Origin: Ilyonectria destructans
Lineage: Eukaryota; Ascomycota; Sordariomycetes; Hypocreales; Nectriaceae
Direction: 5' to 3'
Length of the DNA stretch: 64,000 nucleotides
NCBI GenBank assembly: GCA_020740775.1
Contig: JAHEWK010000023.1
Location: forward strand, 682,001 to 746,000
The notes below the pieces were generated by a model. That model was not told the DNA's origin and ran no database searches. It saw nothing but the letters and a program-made list of their open reading frames with translations. The first letter of the stretch is position 1; every line of letters starts with the position of its first letter. This document shows, in pieces, positions 44,705 to 56,885 of this stretch. The position numbers and the translations under genes are program-made.

Positions 44705-46469
44705 CTACGGCAGAGCCAGAGAGACCTTTGTTCCATTCTTACTGGCGAGAGTCAACGTCAAGCCCTCCTTGAACGGTTGCGTGTCTCGAGATTCGATACT
44801 CTTGAATCTTCGAACAAGACGACAAAGAGTATAGCTGGCCTCTGTCAAGGCAAACTGCTGGCCCGTACAGATCCTCGGTCCGCCATTGAATGGGATGTAC
44901 GCCCATCCCGGCTTCAGGCTGGCCCATCTTTCCGGACGATATTCCGTTGCGTCCGGTCCGAACACTGCTGGCAGGCGATGCATGCTGTACACGCTATACA
45001 TGACCTCCTGTCCCTTGGGAACGAAAATGGGGTCTTTACCGTCCGGGCCACCGCCAACTGGGAGACAAGTATCTTTATTCGCCGTCCGGAAGTTGAGTGG
45101 CACAACCGGATACAATCGTAGACCTGTTGATGAACGTTAGCCTCCAAGTCATTCAACTCTTCTCTCGCATTTTCTCTACTCTCCATATGTTTGCTTTATT
45201 CCGAGATCAAGGAAAAGAGGGGGTGGTGGTGTGGACTCACTTTCGTTGAGGACCCAAGTAAGATATGTCATCGACTTCAACTCTTCAAAGGATGGCCTTT
45301 TGTTCTCAACCTTCAGCACTTCCTCCCTCAGCTTGTTCCAAACCTCAGGCCGTCTTGCCAAGATGAAAAAGGTGATGCTAAGAAGACTGGCGGTAGTGTC
45401 GCGGCCGGCCAGCAGAATGTTCAGGACCTGATCGGTCAACACTTTCTTGTCCGCGGTCTGCTTGGCAAGCTCGTAGAGAAAGACATATCGCTGCTCCGGA
45501 GCCGCAGGAGCGTCTTTGTCCTCGGCATGTGCATCTCGATACTCCAGAGCCCTTTGGACGAATTGATCGACAAAGCGACGGGCTTCAAGAGTCGCCTTTG
45601 AGAATGCACCATCTCGGTAAAAGATCATCAGGGGCCCTAGCCTAGTACGGATCGCCAACCCGTCCTGAGCCGCGTTGAAGTCCTTTGCAAAGGACGGCTT
45701 CTCATTGCCGGCACGGAGCGAGTCGATGGATTCTCCAAAGAGGAATTCAGTGGCAGAGTCAATCGTCTGTCCCAGAATTGATTAGCACTGATCATAGCTC
45801 CTGCTGCATACTCGCAGGCTACCCCAGGCTTACCATCTGGAAAAATAATTCCTGAAGATCTACAGTCGATCCATCTAGAGGGATATTCGCAATGAGATTG
45901 GAGACGTGTCGTTCGTAGACATCCATGTCGGCGACCTGGCTGCGGACGAAAGACGGCCTCACGAGAGCCCTGGAGTGTTCCCACATCTTGCCATCACTTG
46001 CAAAGATACCCTGTCCAAGGAGCGGCGACAGCGCCTTGTTCCGATAGCCCAGATCAAAATCCTTAAACTTGAGCGCGAGAATGGCTTGGACGTTCTTGGG
46101 CTCGATGGTGATGAGAATAGTGCGGCCCAGCGAAGTCCTGAAGGTGTTGCCGTACTGGCTGTGCCAGCTGCGTATAAGCTCCAAGGACTCGCATTTCTTC
46201 ATCGCAGACAGCAGAGAGACTACCCTGCCTAAACAAAGGAATCCAGAATATGCCACTTGTGGCTTCTGGCATCTGTGCTGGGCTGAGAATGACCACTCTA
46301 ATCTCGGTTGGCATTGACGCAAGAATAATAGACACGGGTCCAAGTTGCCCGGATAAGAGTACGTACCTGCAAAGACTTTCAATCCTTTGTTGATTCCGAG
46401 AATCAAAAATATAGCGAATGGAATAAAGTACGCAACACGCGCCAGATCTTCCGATTTTGCAAAGTCCAT
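44705..46469 (-). CDS. Cytochrome P450, CYP52-like
   Basis: Minus-strand exons 46367-46469, 45834-46297, 45241-45766 and 44705-45123 give 503 residues with consistent splice phases. An N-terminal membrane anchor ([14 protein letters not shown]) is followed by the I-helix AGRDTT at residues 309-314. The ExxR helix NESLRLYP is split by intron 3, PERW follows, and the heme loop [10 protein letters not shown] has Cys450 as iron ligand. The sequence style fits CYP52, which hydroxylates alkanes and fatty acids at the terminal carbon on the endoplasmic reticulum. The alcohol oxidase at 49584-51922 would take the next step. The gene is intact and points away from a repeated 25-bp site at 46716-46840. 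Confidence 0.88.
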
Positions 46470-46715
46470 GATATCACGTTTGTGTTGTGCAATGGCTTAC
46501 AACAAAGAGTGGGGGCGGCACAGCGAGATCGTTTTCTGAAATCAAGCGTTTAAAATCGGTCAAGCTCGGCGTCTGCATTTTCCATCAAGCTTTTGGCTTC
46601 GAGATGGTTCTTATATCGAATTGCATACCCTCATTGCACATGTCTGATGTCATGTGTTTTGAGGAGACGGCCTAATTCCGAGGTTGACAAAACCTGCGTT
46701 TACTAAGTTCAACAA

Positions 46716-46840
46716 CCGGATGCATTTTTCCTAATTTGGAAATTCATTTTTCACATAGACAGAAACGCTGGTCGGGGAGGTTACAGAGCCGAGGACTAAC
46801 CTCGTCTGATAGTGGCCGGATACATTTTTCCGAATTCGGA
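46716..46840. promoter_or_regulatory. 25-bp direct repeat upstream of P450
   Basis: Two copies, 46716-46740 and 46816-46840, start exactly 100 bp apart and differ at three positions. Both begin CCGGAT(G/A)CATTTTTCC. The second contains TCCGAATTCGGA, a palindrome with CCG and CGG spaced by four bases, a geometry bound by some Zn2Cys6 proteins. They lie about 250-370 bp upstream of the P450 start. Confidence 0.5.
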
Positions 46841-47415
46841 CACGGGGAACTTGTGTAACGTATCTAAAATGGCCCCATGTTCCAGACCGTCGCCGTGTGT
46901 GGGCTCTGTGCAGTTAGCCCAAGCCCCTCCCCTTTCATGTGGAGAAAGGGAGTCAGCTGATTCTACTACCGCTGCCCGGTGATGCAATGGTGGTAATGGA
47001 GTCTGTATGCTGCAGGGTGTGGCATGCGGTGTTCATACCTTAATGTGTTCTTTTCAGGCGGCTTGTACTGAGGCCAAGTGGTACCGGTAGTCGAATCTCA
47101 TAGATTTGCTCTTATTCAAACACCTTGAAACCGATCCTCATTAGGTTTCTCAACACTGATGCTTGATGCTGGATGTTGTCTAATGCCACAAGTACCAGAC
47201 AAGGGTATATCGAATTAAAGCGTCCCGCGATTGAGACACACACTAGCTGGTCTAGCCTAAACCTCCTGCTTCGTTCCACAACCTTGATCTCCTGCAAATA
47301 CATGAGGGGAAGCAGGCAGCTTTGGAATACTGGAACCCTGTTGCGATGTGTTCCTATGACTCACCCTGTCTGACTGCAACTCCACCGGCCCATGGAACTC
47401 CAGCCGAAGGGGAAA

Positions 47416-47496
47416 GCTATTGGTATTTGAAAATGAGTGAACTCTGTTTTTTGACGATGTGCCTGCAGCAACTCGCCCTTGATGGAGCGGATAGCA
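47416..47496. repeat. Dispersed repeat, copy 2
   Basis: Partner of 44211-44299; together they bracket the P450 gene. Confidence 0.6.
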
Positions 47497-47776
47497 TTTT
47501 AGAAGTTGTCCAGCTTGACAGCGCCTGGTGAGTAGCTGGCGCTGCACCAGGCCGTATGTTAAGATGACTTGTCACTAAAAGTCCAGGAAGCCATCACAGA
47601 CTCACAGGGCTTTTGCCACGATTCTGAGAGTTAGGAAAATGGGAGCGCAATGCACGGAAATGTGGCTCGACTCAGGAAAGGGCGCCTCTTTACTCAAGAA
47701 CCACTACATATATGCTTTATTCTAGTTACCAAGAAATGAAAACCAGTCAAACTAATTAGCGGTCTCGTTCTACCTA

Positions 47777-48592
47777 TTATACAACTGTAATATCCGCCTC
47801 CTCTATGCTATCCTCCTCCTCCACTGTTGTAGAAAGCGAAATTGGATTGGAAAAAGCGTTAGGAAATGGGTTTCGAACCCCGACTCGCCGAAAGACATTT
47901 TTGTCCTTGCCCATTACCTTTCGCAGCAAAAGTTGCACCTTGGTCGATGGCATTCCCCTGGGACACGCATACCTTACGCTTCCGTACCCCATACCCGAAG
48001 GTTGCTTCTCAGGTGGTTTACCCCATCCTATGCGCATTACGTCCAAAAACCAGAGGTCATCCTCGCCATCTTGCACCCCTCTATCCGCGCAGTCAAAGAT
48101 GGGGTGCTGAAACCACATGGGCTCCACCATTATCGTCTTATCGAAGCGCCCTATCCTACCGTGTAGCCTAATGGCGCCCGTGACGCGGCTCTGCGAGCTC
48201 GAGATTTGCACATGGTCGAATGAGACGTTGGATACAAGGGAATGCTTTTCCCGGTCAGGGGCATGGACTTGTTCCAACGTCACGGGTGCGTCGGGGAGTG
48301 ATGTCCGTGTCCACGATGGCTTTGGAGCAGCAGCAGCAGCAGCATTACCTGACGCTTGACTCGATGTGATAGTTGAGGCAGGGAAAGGCGTCTTAACCGC
48401 CCAACAGATACTCTCAGCGAACCATTCGCCATCCCAGAGGCCTCCGATAAACCTCGAGCCAATGTGCTGCGCCATGAATGTCGAGACGCCCAGAAATGCC
48501 GGTAAGCGATCCGACGGGCGAGTCAGGGGGCGATCTGTCGTGTACTCCATCAGCAGACCCTGCCATACCGAGAAGGCTATAGGCCGAATCAA
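47777..48592 (-). pseudogene. HET-domain protein, C-terminal fragment
   Basis: The minus-strand frame of 271 codons opens with AFSVWQGLLMEYTTDRPLTR, then PSDRLPAFLGVSTFMAQHIG and FIGGLWDGEWFAESICWAV. This is the typical region after the HET domain of fungal heterokaryon-incompatibility proteins. The HET domain itself is absent; sequence upstream of 48592 is in other frames. A run of Ala residues (about 85-90) comes from a GCT/GCA repeat near 48330-48343. HET proteins trigger cell death after non-self fusion. Without the N-terminal domain this piece should be inert. Confidence 0.7.
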
Positions 48593-49583
48593 GTGCTCAC
48601 TCCCCGGCCGCCCGAGACCGAATATCCGGAGTGAGAAGGGCTGCTTGCTGTTTCCGATCGCTCGAACGTCCCGACATGGGCCCTAAACGGCTTTTGGATG
48701 ATACGCGAGAGCCCCATGTGCTCAACCGGCGCGGCGCAACTTTCCCCAGCAGACTTATGCATAGCTTCAATAGAGGGGAATGTGAGCGTGGCTGGTTCGC
48801 TTGAAGGCTCAATGCCAACATAGGTGGGCACAGCACCTGACAGTTCCTACGTACGACTGGGAAAAAGAGTGTGGGCAAATAGGTTGCAAAGGCTTGCGAT
48901 AAATTAGCCTCGGATAATTTTGATGTAGTGAGTAATAACTGGCAACTCCTGGTATCTCAATGTTGTACAGGTTCCGTTTCGCAGTGAATCGCATGGCAGA
49001 CTTTTGCCCATGACACATCCTGGCGGCTTACATCCCGACGGCTTCATCCCGGCGGCTTACATCCCAGCGGCTCCATCCCGCAGCGAATTCCGTCCCATTT
49101 GACGGGTTTCCATTACTTCCCCATACGGAACAGTCGTTTCTTTGCCGAATGAGCCTCGGAAGATCGACAGTTTTGGCAGCTTCCAAGCGGAGTCTCGGAT
49201 GAACCTGAAGCTGGATGATATCCGCTTTGCCAATACAGGAAAAAATCCCCCGGTCGCACACACCTGATGGAGAGCAAACCGTGGCTCGATCGAGTTAAGC
49301 CAAGCTTGTCCGAGGACGGGACATATTTGCGAGTTGACGAGCATCAATTGAACCGTCTCCCATCCATCCCTGCGGTTCCTTGCGCCATCCCGAGGAAGCG
49401 TTGTCCTTTGTCAAGCGCTTCCCCGCACATGTGACGGATATGGTTCGTGAGCCGAACACCCATCTAATCCGGGGTATTAGGGCCTCGTTTCTTTAATAGC
49501 CCGAGGGCCGTGCTTCAATTATTCTTTGCGCTCAATTAAGTCTCTTTTGCCTCGCCTCTCAAGAGAGTCAGACGTGTCTCAAA
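48593..49583. other. Region between HET fragment and alcohol oxidase
   Basis: Minus-strand pieces near 48600-48880 may be further HET-gene remains in broken frames. The part next to 49584 is the likely promoter of the alcohol oxidase; there is a short tandem ATCCCGGCGGCTTACATCC-like repeat at 49030-49075. Confidence 0.4.
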
Positions 49584-51922
49584 ATGTCTGTCGCCAATGC
49601 TTCAGTTCCTCTCGACGCTCCACTGGCGCCTTTCTCGACCGAGTTCGACTTGAACCAATCGCAATGGGACACCCTGCTTTCCATTTGCGATGCCATTATT
49701 CCATCGGTCCAGACTTCCAAACTAGCTGCTCCCGATGCACCGACCCAGCATGATCCTGCAAATCAAAACCTCGTGGCTGCGTCGACTTCCCAGCCCCAGG
49801 AGAGCCTCACTCAAGAATATCTTCACGAGACGCCTTCGGCAATTCCAGAGTTTCGCCAAATTTTACGCAGGATCTTGCTTGTTGATATCCCCACCTCAAA
49901 CAGGAACCAGCTCCTAGGAGTGCTAAGTTTTCTTGGGTACGAGTAGCAAAGAGCCTTGAGACTTGATAGGATAGGACGGCGCTGACTGACGTCCAGCTAT
50001 CCCACCATTTCGGCACTACTAACCTGTCGAACGACCATCATGTCTGAGCAGCCAGTTCACATTCGTGAAAAAATCCTCCACAACTGGGCAGTCTCTCGCT
50101 TCAGCGCGTTGCGCCTTCTTCAACGTCAACTCAGCCTGATCGTGAAAGAAGTATGGATCCGCACAACGCCAACCCTCCGCCCCATAGTGGGATTTCCCCG
50201 CGTGTCAGTCAATTGCACTCTGGGAGAGGGACACCAGTTCAACTTCATCCAAGTGCCTCCCGGAGAGGACGACGAAGTTCTAGAGACGGATGTGGTGATT
50301 GTCGGGAGCGGCTGCGGCGGAGGAGTGTGCGCGAAAGAGCTCGCCGAGGCGGGTCTCAGAGTCATCGTGGTGGACAAGGGACTCTACTGGTCTCCAGATT
50401 ATCTGCCCATGACTGAGGAGAAGGGGCCGAGCCAGATGCTCATGGATGGAGCCCACGTCGCATGTGAGTGGCACGCAAAACCCTCCATTCTTACTCTATT
50501 GCTGACCTCCTCGCAGCGGATGACGCCTCGGTCTGCGTCGTTGCAGGCGAAACTTGGGGCGGCGGCGGCGCCATCAACTGGTCTGCCTCACTGCAGCTTC
50601 AAGGATATGTCCGACGTCAGTGGGCGGCCACGGGACTGCCGTTGTTCACAACAACCGCCTTCCAGAGATCCCTTGACCGGGTCTGCGACACCATGGGAGT
50701 CTCCACCAAACATATCCAGCACAGCAAACCAAACCAGTTCCTCCTGGAAGGGTCGCGGAAGCTGGGCTGGGCGCATGCCGAAGTGCCCCAGAACACCGGT
50801 GGAAAAGAACATAGCTGCGGCCACTGCAGCATGGGATGTCGATCCGCCGAAAAACAGGGACCAGCCGTCGCGTGGCTACCCAAAGCTGCCGCGGCTGGTA
50901 CTAGCTTTATGGAGGGCTTTACTGTCGACAAAATTTTGTTCGAAAAAGTCCGAGGCAATAAAGTGGCCAAAGGAGTGCGCGGTGTCTGGAAATCGCGAGA
51001 TGAACACGGAGGAGTGGCTGGAAACCCCACGACGACACGAAAGGTGACGATCCGAGCCAAGAAGGTGATAGTGGCATGTGGCACACTGCAGTCGCCACTG
51101 CTCTTACTTCGATCCGGCCTCAACAATCCTCACATCGGCCGCCACCTCTACCTCCATCCCGTCTCCATGGTCGGCGCCCTATATGACGAGGAGACGCGGC
51201 CTTGGGAAGGCCCTATCCTGTCCTCGGTCTGCTCCGAGTTCGAGGACCTCGACGGCCGCGGCCACGGCGTCAAGCTCGAGACGATTAGCACGATCCCCTG
51301 GTCTTGGCTGACATGGCTCCCGTGGGCTGGAGGGCAGCAGTTCAAGCAGCTGGCGGCCAAGATGGATCACATGGCCGGGTTCATCAGCGTCCCCAGAGAT
51401 CGCGACACCGGCCGTGTGTATCCCGATCCAGTAGATGGGCGTTGTCGGGTTCAATATCACCCTTCCAATTTCGACAAGCAAAGTATCCTTGAAGGTCTCG
51501 CTGCGTTGGCTCGGATAAGCTACGAGTCCGGGGCCCGTGAGATCTTCACAATTGTGCCAGGAATGGACACGTACCTGCGCCGCGATGACGCTGAATCAAT
51601 GGAGGCTTCGGGCGCAACGGCCGACGAAATAACCGACCCAGCTTTTGAGCATTGGATCACCAAGTTGCGGTCTCATGGCTTTCCTGCGCCTCAATCATTC
51701 TTCGTCTCAGCTCATCAGATGGGAACATGTCGCATGTCTGCCACGCCGAAGAGCGGTGTAGTTGGCGCAGATGGTCAGGTTTGGGGAACTGACGGCCTCT
51801 ATGTAGCTGATGCAAGCGTGTTCCCCACGGCCAGCGGCGTGAATCCAGCAGTCACTGTTATGGCTATTGCGGACCACTTGAGCAGATCGATTGCGGCAAA
51901 GTGGACGAGGGAGAGGCTGTGA
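49584..51922 (+). CDS. Long-chain fatty-alcohol oxidase (GMC family)
   Basis: Exons 49584-49936, 49997-50463 and 50517-51922 give 741 residues, the usual size of fungal long-chain alcohol oxidases. The FAD-binding fingerprint VVIVGSGCGGGVCAKELAEA is near residue 217, followed by GETWGGGGAINWSASLQ. The C-terminal GMC signature is SAHQMGTCRM (about 670), with GVNPAVTVMAIADHLSRS. Members oxidise long-chain alcohols to aldehydes with oxygen, producing hydrogen peroxide, usually at peroxisomes or microsomal membranes. The C-terminus (RERL) is not a canonical peroxisomal signal. With the CYP52-like P450 it would complete the first steps of omega-oxidation. The gene is intact. A dead relative lies at 37571-38085. 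Confidence 0.88.
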
Positions 51923-52190
51923 AGAGGGGTGGATTGAACACTGTGCTGCATACGTACCCGCTGAGTTCTTTTTAATGCCCTAATGAGCGAGATAGCATGA
52001 CAATCAGAAGGTGCAATTGCGATGCCACATTCAGCATATGTTAGTTTTATCAAGATCAAATTGCTGGGCTTGGCCTTGTTCTTGCTGAACGAATTCCCGT
52101 CCACTATTGTAGCATAGCCTCGGCCTCTTGAAAGTCCTGATCAGATTGCATGCCATTGATGGCAAACTGAAGTAATCGTCTTGCCAACCG

Positions 52191-52485
52191 CTAAGCAGGC
52201 TCATAGGCGAATTTGGCGAAGTCTTTCCCTGCAGCTTCCTCGAAAGCCAACTTCAGCCGGACGCCTTCGGAAGTCGGCGGCTTGTCGTTTGCTGTGCGCT
52301 CGTCTTCATCTTCGTCGTCTTGCCAGGCCCATATCCACATGGGGGGAGCACACGACATGAACATAGGTGCAAAGACGGCACTGTCCCAGTCAAGGACCCC
52401 AGATATGATGGAGAGTTGCGTATCGGTTTTATTGAGCGTCCTGGAGAGCATTTTGACATTGTTGATGTTCTAAAATATGGTAGTA
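52191..52485 (-). pseudogene. APH-like phosphotransferase, 3' fragment
   Basis: About 85 residues on the minus strand read IISGVLDWDSAVFAPMFMSC, then APPMWIWAWQDDEDE. This is the magnesium-binding DWD region of fungal aminoglycoside-phosphotransferase-like (APH) proteins. An in-frame TAG lies just upstream and the kinase N-terminal lobe is missing. It is a relic adjoining ankyrin sequence. Confidence 0.65.
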
Positions 52486-52597
52486 GACTGGAAGACACTC
52501 GACCGGGGGAAACATTTCTCCAGTGGACGTATAGGACAGCAGTTTCTGGGCAAGTTTACCTGCCATATCTGCCATTCCATTACCGAGGTGCTTTGCT

Positions 52598-53095
52598 TCA
52601 GGGGGTGTTGAGGGCCTTGCACCACGGCGAAAGAGTAGTGTGAGCGCTGGCCATTGTTGATCCAGTAATTAGTGCGAGGTCGAGCGCAGACCACCTGTCC
52701 GGCGAAACGAGATTTGTCGACGCTCCGGCCTCGACCAGAGTTCGCAGAATCGGGATATGTCCATGGAATGGAGACAAGTGTAGAGGGATTAGGCCGCCGC
52801 GGCTAGTAATCTCTCGGCTCCGTATTTGTGTGTGGTCTTGGATCGTCTGCGCCACTGTTGCAGCATCAAGGTCCGCGCCGCGAGCAACAAGGAAATCAAC
52901 AGTCTCACGACAGGAATAAGGCCTAAACATAGCCTCATGAAACGCCGTCTTGCCCAGAGCATTGCGGATGTTAACATCAGTCCCATGCTCAACAAGCAAA
53001 GAGGCCGAGCCATAATCCTTCATGAATAGTGCGCGGTGCAAGGGCGTGTTCCAGTGCGGCCATGCGAACCCGTGTGGGGTGCCCGATTCCATCAC
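52598..53095 (-). pseudogene. Ankyrin-repeat fragment
   Basis: The minus-strand frame of 165 codons contains about three ankyrin repeats: WNTPLHRALFMKDYGSASLL, GKTAFHEAMFRPYSCRETVD and a third beginning LIPLHLSPFHGHIPILRTLV. Each ends in a (V/A)xxGAD-type turn. No other domain is attached, and the frame runs into the APH-like relic region. It is probably a piece of a larger ankyrin protein. Confidence 0.65.
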
Positions 53096-53559
53096 CCCAG
53101 CAGAGCTACTTATCTAGTAGGCGATGTCTTCTGGTGGAAGTGGTGCGTTTGGATCCAGCCTGGCATCAAGAGCCTCTCGCAGCAGCTTGATTTCGTTGGT
53201 CTCCCGCACCCGCTTGCCCTCACGGCTACAGGACTACTAGTCTCGCATTCTTTTTCCATCAAAAAGCCGTCCCCTACTCAGCCTGCCCAATTATTATCTT
53301 ATTTCGTCCTTTTTCATGTCAATCCCGCTCGGCCCCACATAAGGGCTCGGGAGCCGGAGGACATTTTATTACCTACAGCCCTTTTCATTAAAAAAGAGCC
53401 CCTTAATTTTACTCTATTTACTAAGTGCTGGACGCCAATAGAAGTAAGCTCTAACTATACTTATATGGAAGGAGGAGTGAATTCTCTCTTTTTTATTATA
53501 ATAGTACTTTAAACTCTTAAGATACTATTATTATTATTATATTCCTAGTACCCCAGTAC
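53096..53559. other. Left flank of hAT1 copy 2, no gene seen
   Basis: AT-rich toward the element (TTATTATTATTATA at 53526-53541). It does not contain the 5' part of the hAT relic that lies beyond the element's other end. Confidence 0.45.
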
Positions 53560-54002
53560 CAGGGTTGGAAATCGATCGATATCGTATCGATCCAGCCCTC
53601 AATCGATCGATTTGATCGTCGATCGCCACATACATTGAAAGTGTCCCGGGTAGGTTGCGTAGGGCAGTTCATACGCGGCGGTTCCATCGCTGGACGCGTC
53701 TGCAAAAACACCCTTGTAAGCCACAAAGCAGCCACAACGGAACGTGCGGAACGGGATATGACTCAAAGGAAAGGGGCTGGGCAGTCAATTTGAGGGGGCA
53801 GAGGATTCTCTACTGTACCTTATCCTGCACCATGGTCTCCTTTTCTCTCCGCGCTTACAGGTCCGCCAAGGTATGGTCAATGGACTCTGACCGTTCGCAA
53901 ACACAATCAACTTTGCCCGACGAGACTTCATAGATTCGACCCTTACTAGCCTCGCAACCTGGGATTTGACCTCTGGGCTGTTTGTGGGCATTTCCAATCG
54001 CC

Positions 54003-56726
54003 ATGGACTCGTTTGATGACGAGATCGATGATATCTCCTCAACGCTGCCGCCTTCTGAGCCGTCAACCAGTTCAGCCTCAACGAACTATACACCCAGCAG
54101 GTTTCCGGATTATAACACTTGGAGGACTGATAAATTCGAGCGGTTCCCTGGATTCACGATATGTCACGACTCTTCTCGAGAGCGGACATGGTGGTGGCAA
54201 TTCGGATTCAGAATGAAGGACAACAGGTCTCAGCCGCACAAGATCGTATGGATTTGCGAGAGGTGTTTCCTTCGTAACAGGCTGAGGACTACACTTTACG
54301 TCTTTATCGCTTCAACTGCCGGGAGCATTGTCCGACATCTGAGAAAGGAGCACAAGGTCGTGGTTTGTGCCATCCCTCCGTGCCGTCTCTCCACGTCGTT
54401 CGATTATGCCTGCTAACTAGTCAGCCACCCTCTAGACAACGTGTAGGACCAGCTCCCAGGAGTGAAGGTTCAGACCGAAACATACTTGATATGCTTCACG
54501 CCGACCCAACAAACCCTCGAGATCAAACCCTTCTCGGCAATCTACAGACGTTATTCGATCCGAAGATGAATCAACTGCTGCTGCTCGACTGGCTTACATA
54601 CCATAACCTCCCCTTCAATCTCGTAAACTCTGAGCGCTTCAAACGAGTCCTTCTCTACAACAACCCGTCTCTTCAGGAAGGGCAGATACCAACCGGCAAG
54701 ACGCTTGTGAATCTGCTAACAAACGAATACAACCGAGCTCTTGGTCCAATTCAAATGCTGCTTCACAGAGCGAGAAGCATGATTCATTTTACTTTCGACG
54801 GCTGGACTTCCCGACAAAACATATCATTCCTTGGTATCAACGCCCACTTTATCGACCGAGATTGGAAACAATGGAGAATCCTTTTGGCTTTGCCAGCTCT
54901 CAGGAAGCGTCATACTGGGGCAGCACTTGCAGATGAAGTTGCAGATACAATATGCGCGTTTGGTCTTCAAGAGAGGTACAGACCCATAGTCAACACGTCT
55001 TGGGTCAGCAAACTGACAATGTTAACTGTTATTCGGGTTCAGAATCGGATACTACACGCTTGACAACGCTACGAATAATGATACGGCTATAGAAGCACTT
55101 GCCGCTGAGTTCGATTTCGACAAGGATGAGCGTCGCATTCGCTGTGCCCCTCATTTTCTGAACCTGGTAGTCAGGGCTATGATGTATGGCAGCAAAAGAG
55201 ACAATTTTGTTGAGCTGCTTGCGCATTGGGGCGACAAGGACTTTATGACTGAAGAAGACGAGCAGCGCGAGTTGTCCGACGCCATCAATGAACTGAGGAC
55301 GGACGACGACTTTGGCACGCCGAACGTGGAAGAAGACTTGGAGTTTGAGACAGCCCCAGAAGAGAGCCAAGATGAGTGCCAAGTCCCTGAGATCATCAAC
55401 GCCGAGAAGGTGGACAAGTACCGCAAGTTTGGGCCATTTGGCAAGCTACACAATATTGGCATTGCTCTTCGAACGAGCAGTCAACTTCTAGAGGGCTTTT
55501 GTGAAGCTCAACGGCAAACCGCCCCGACCGAACCTGTCCTTGCGTGGGTTCAAAACGTCTGCACACGCTGGCAATCCGATGAGGCAATGGCCTCGCGCGC
55601 TCTGCTGAAACGTTCGGCCTTAAACAGGATGATTTCCATCATCGAGGAACGATGGGTCAGCCAAGGTGGCAAAGAACAAGACAGACCAGCGATATTGAAA
55701 GAAAAACTCTCTCTTGAGGAATGGAAGGTTGTTGCTGCGCTTCAGAAAATCCTTCAACCATTCAAGGTCGCGTCAAAGCAACTCCAGGGCGAGGGTATTG
55801 CTGGCAAACGCTCAACTTCAGGAGGGTTCGATGAGTACTTCCAGGTGGTGGAGATGCTTCTTGACCATCTCGAGCTGGCCGTCCAAGGGGTGATAATCGA
55901 AGAGAACGACGACCATATCATGGAAGAGGTTCACCTATTCGATGACATGGATGCGAAGACCCGTCGGCTGTTGAAGATTTACATCAAGCTCGGATGGAAG
56001 AAGCTGAACGACTACTACGGCAAGCTGACCTCTACCGCCTACGTAGCGGCAGTTGTATTCCACCCGTGTAAGAAATGGCGAACTCTAGAGCAACTTTGGA
56101 ACCAGCTGCCGTCTCGTCAGACGTCAGAATGGAGGAAGACTTATGAGAGAAGCTTAAGAAGAGTCTGGGAAGAGAAGTACAAGAACATGGCTCATGAAGT
56201 AGCCTGTAATGCCGCTTCAGCAGCTGGGACTAGTAATGGCTTGGACTATATTGAGCGCCGACTGGCATTCAGTCGGTCATTGACTCGTCCTGACTCTCAA
56301 GGACTACAGAGTAAAGGACCAAAGCAGTCAGCCGCGTTGCCAGCACAGGACGAGCTTGATCAGTATCTATCAGAGCCACCGGTGGACAACACTGCATACA
56401 AAGCTGACCCAATTGCTTGGTGGAGGGACGTCGGCGTTGTGCGTTTTCCTCGGTTGTCTTATATGGCTGTTGACTTTCTTACTATCGCGTCGTCTTCAGC
56501 AGAAACGGAGAGAGATTTCAGCAGTTGCGGGAGGATGGTAACACCACTCAGATCTCGCCTGCGACGCCATATTGTGGCCATGGCTCAGTGCCTTCGTTCC
56601 TGGAGTAAAGCTGGCATATATCAGCCAGCCCTTCCTCTTAGTCTCCTTGAAGGGGACAATTGGAGACAAGTACTTCAATTGGTGGGCAGGATCACCGTAG
56701 ATAGGGATAATGAGGACCAGCATTGA
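54003..56726 (+). CDS. hAT transposase (hAT1 copy 2)
   Basis: Exons 54003-54356, 54425-54975 and 55043-56726 give 862 residues, with the same splice sites and, where compared, the same residues as the copy-1 protein. The BED-like finger, RNase-H-like core ([24 protein letters not shown]) and dimerisation region ([12 protein letters not shown]) are complete. Two intact, nearly identical copies in one window suggest a family that moved recently. Confidence 0.9.
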
Positions 56727-56885
56727 TCGATTTGATCGATTCGATCGACGATCGAATCGATTTCAATTAGTGATCGATCGATATGGATCGACTGAGAGGG
56801 CCGCTCGATCGATATCGATCGATTGAAGGTGACGATCGATATAAATCGATCGATCAGGCCTCGGAAATCGATCGATACGATCGAT
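56722..56885. repeat. Subterminal ATCGAT array, hAT1 copy 2 right end
   Basis: Mirror image of 3521-3684, same length. Confidence 0.8.

Larger units (their letters stand above)
46470..47776. other. P450 promoter region and gene-free stretch
   Basis: Contains the 25-bp direct repeat described separately and the second copy of the dispersed repeat. No gene seen. Confidence 0.4.

Noticed and set aside
47860..47885. GGTTCGAAACC resembling a tRNA B box on the minus strand
   Set aside because: It lies inside the HET-type coding frame, and no A box or cloverleaf can be drawn around it.
53655..53933. 92-codon frame at the 5' end of hAT1 (also 6473-6751)
   Set aside because: It is conserved only because the two copies are nearly identical. 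It lacks features of a protein and probably lies in the 5' untranslated part.
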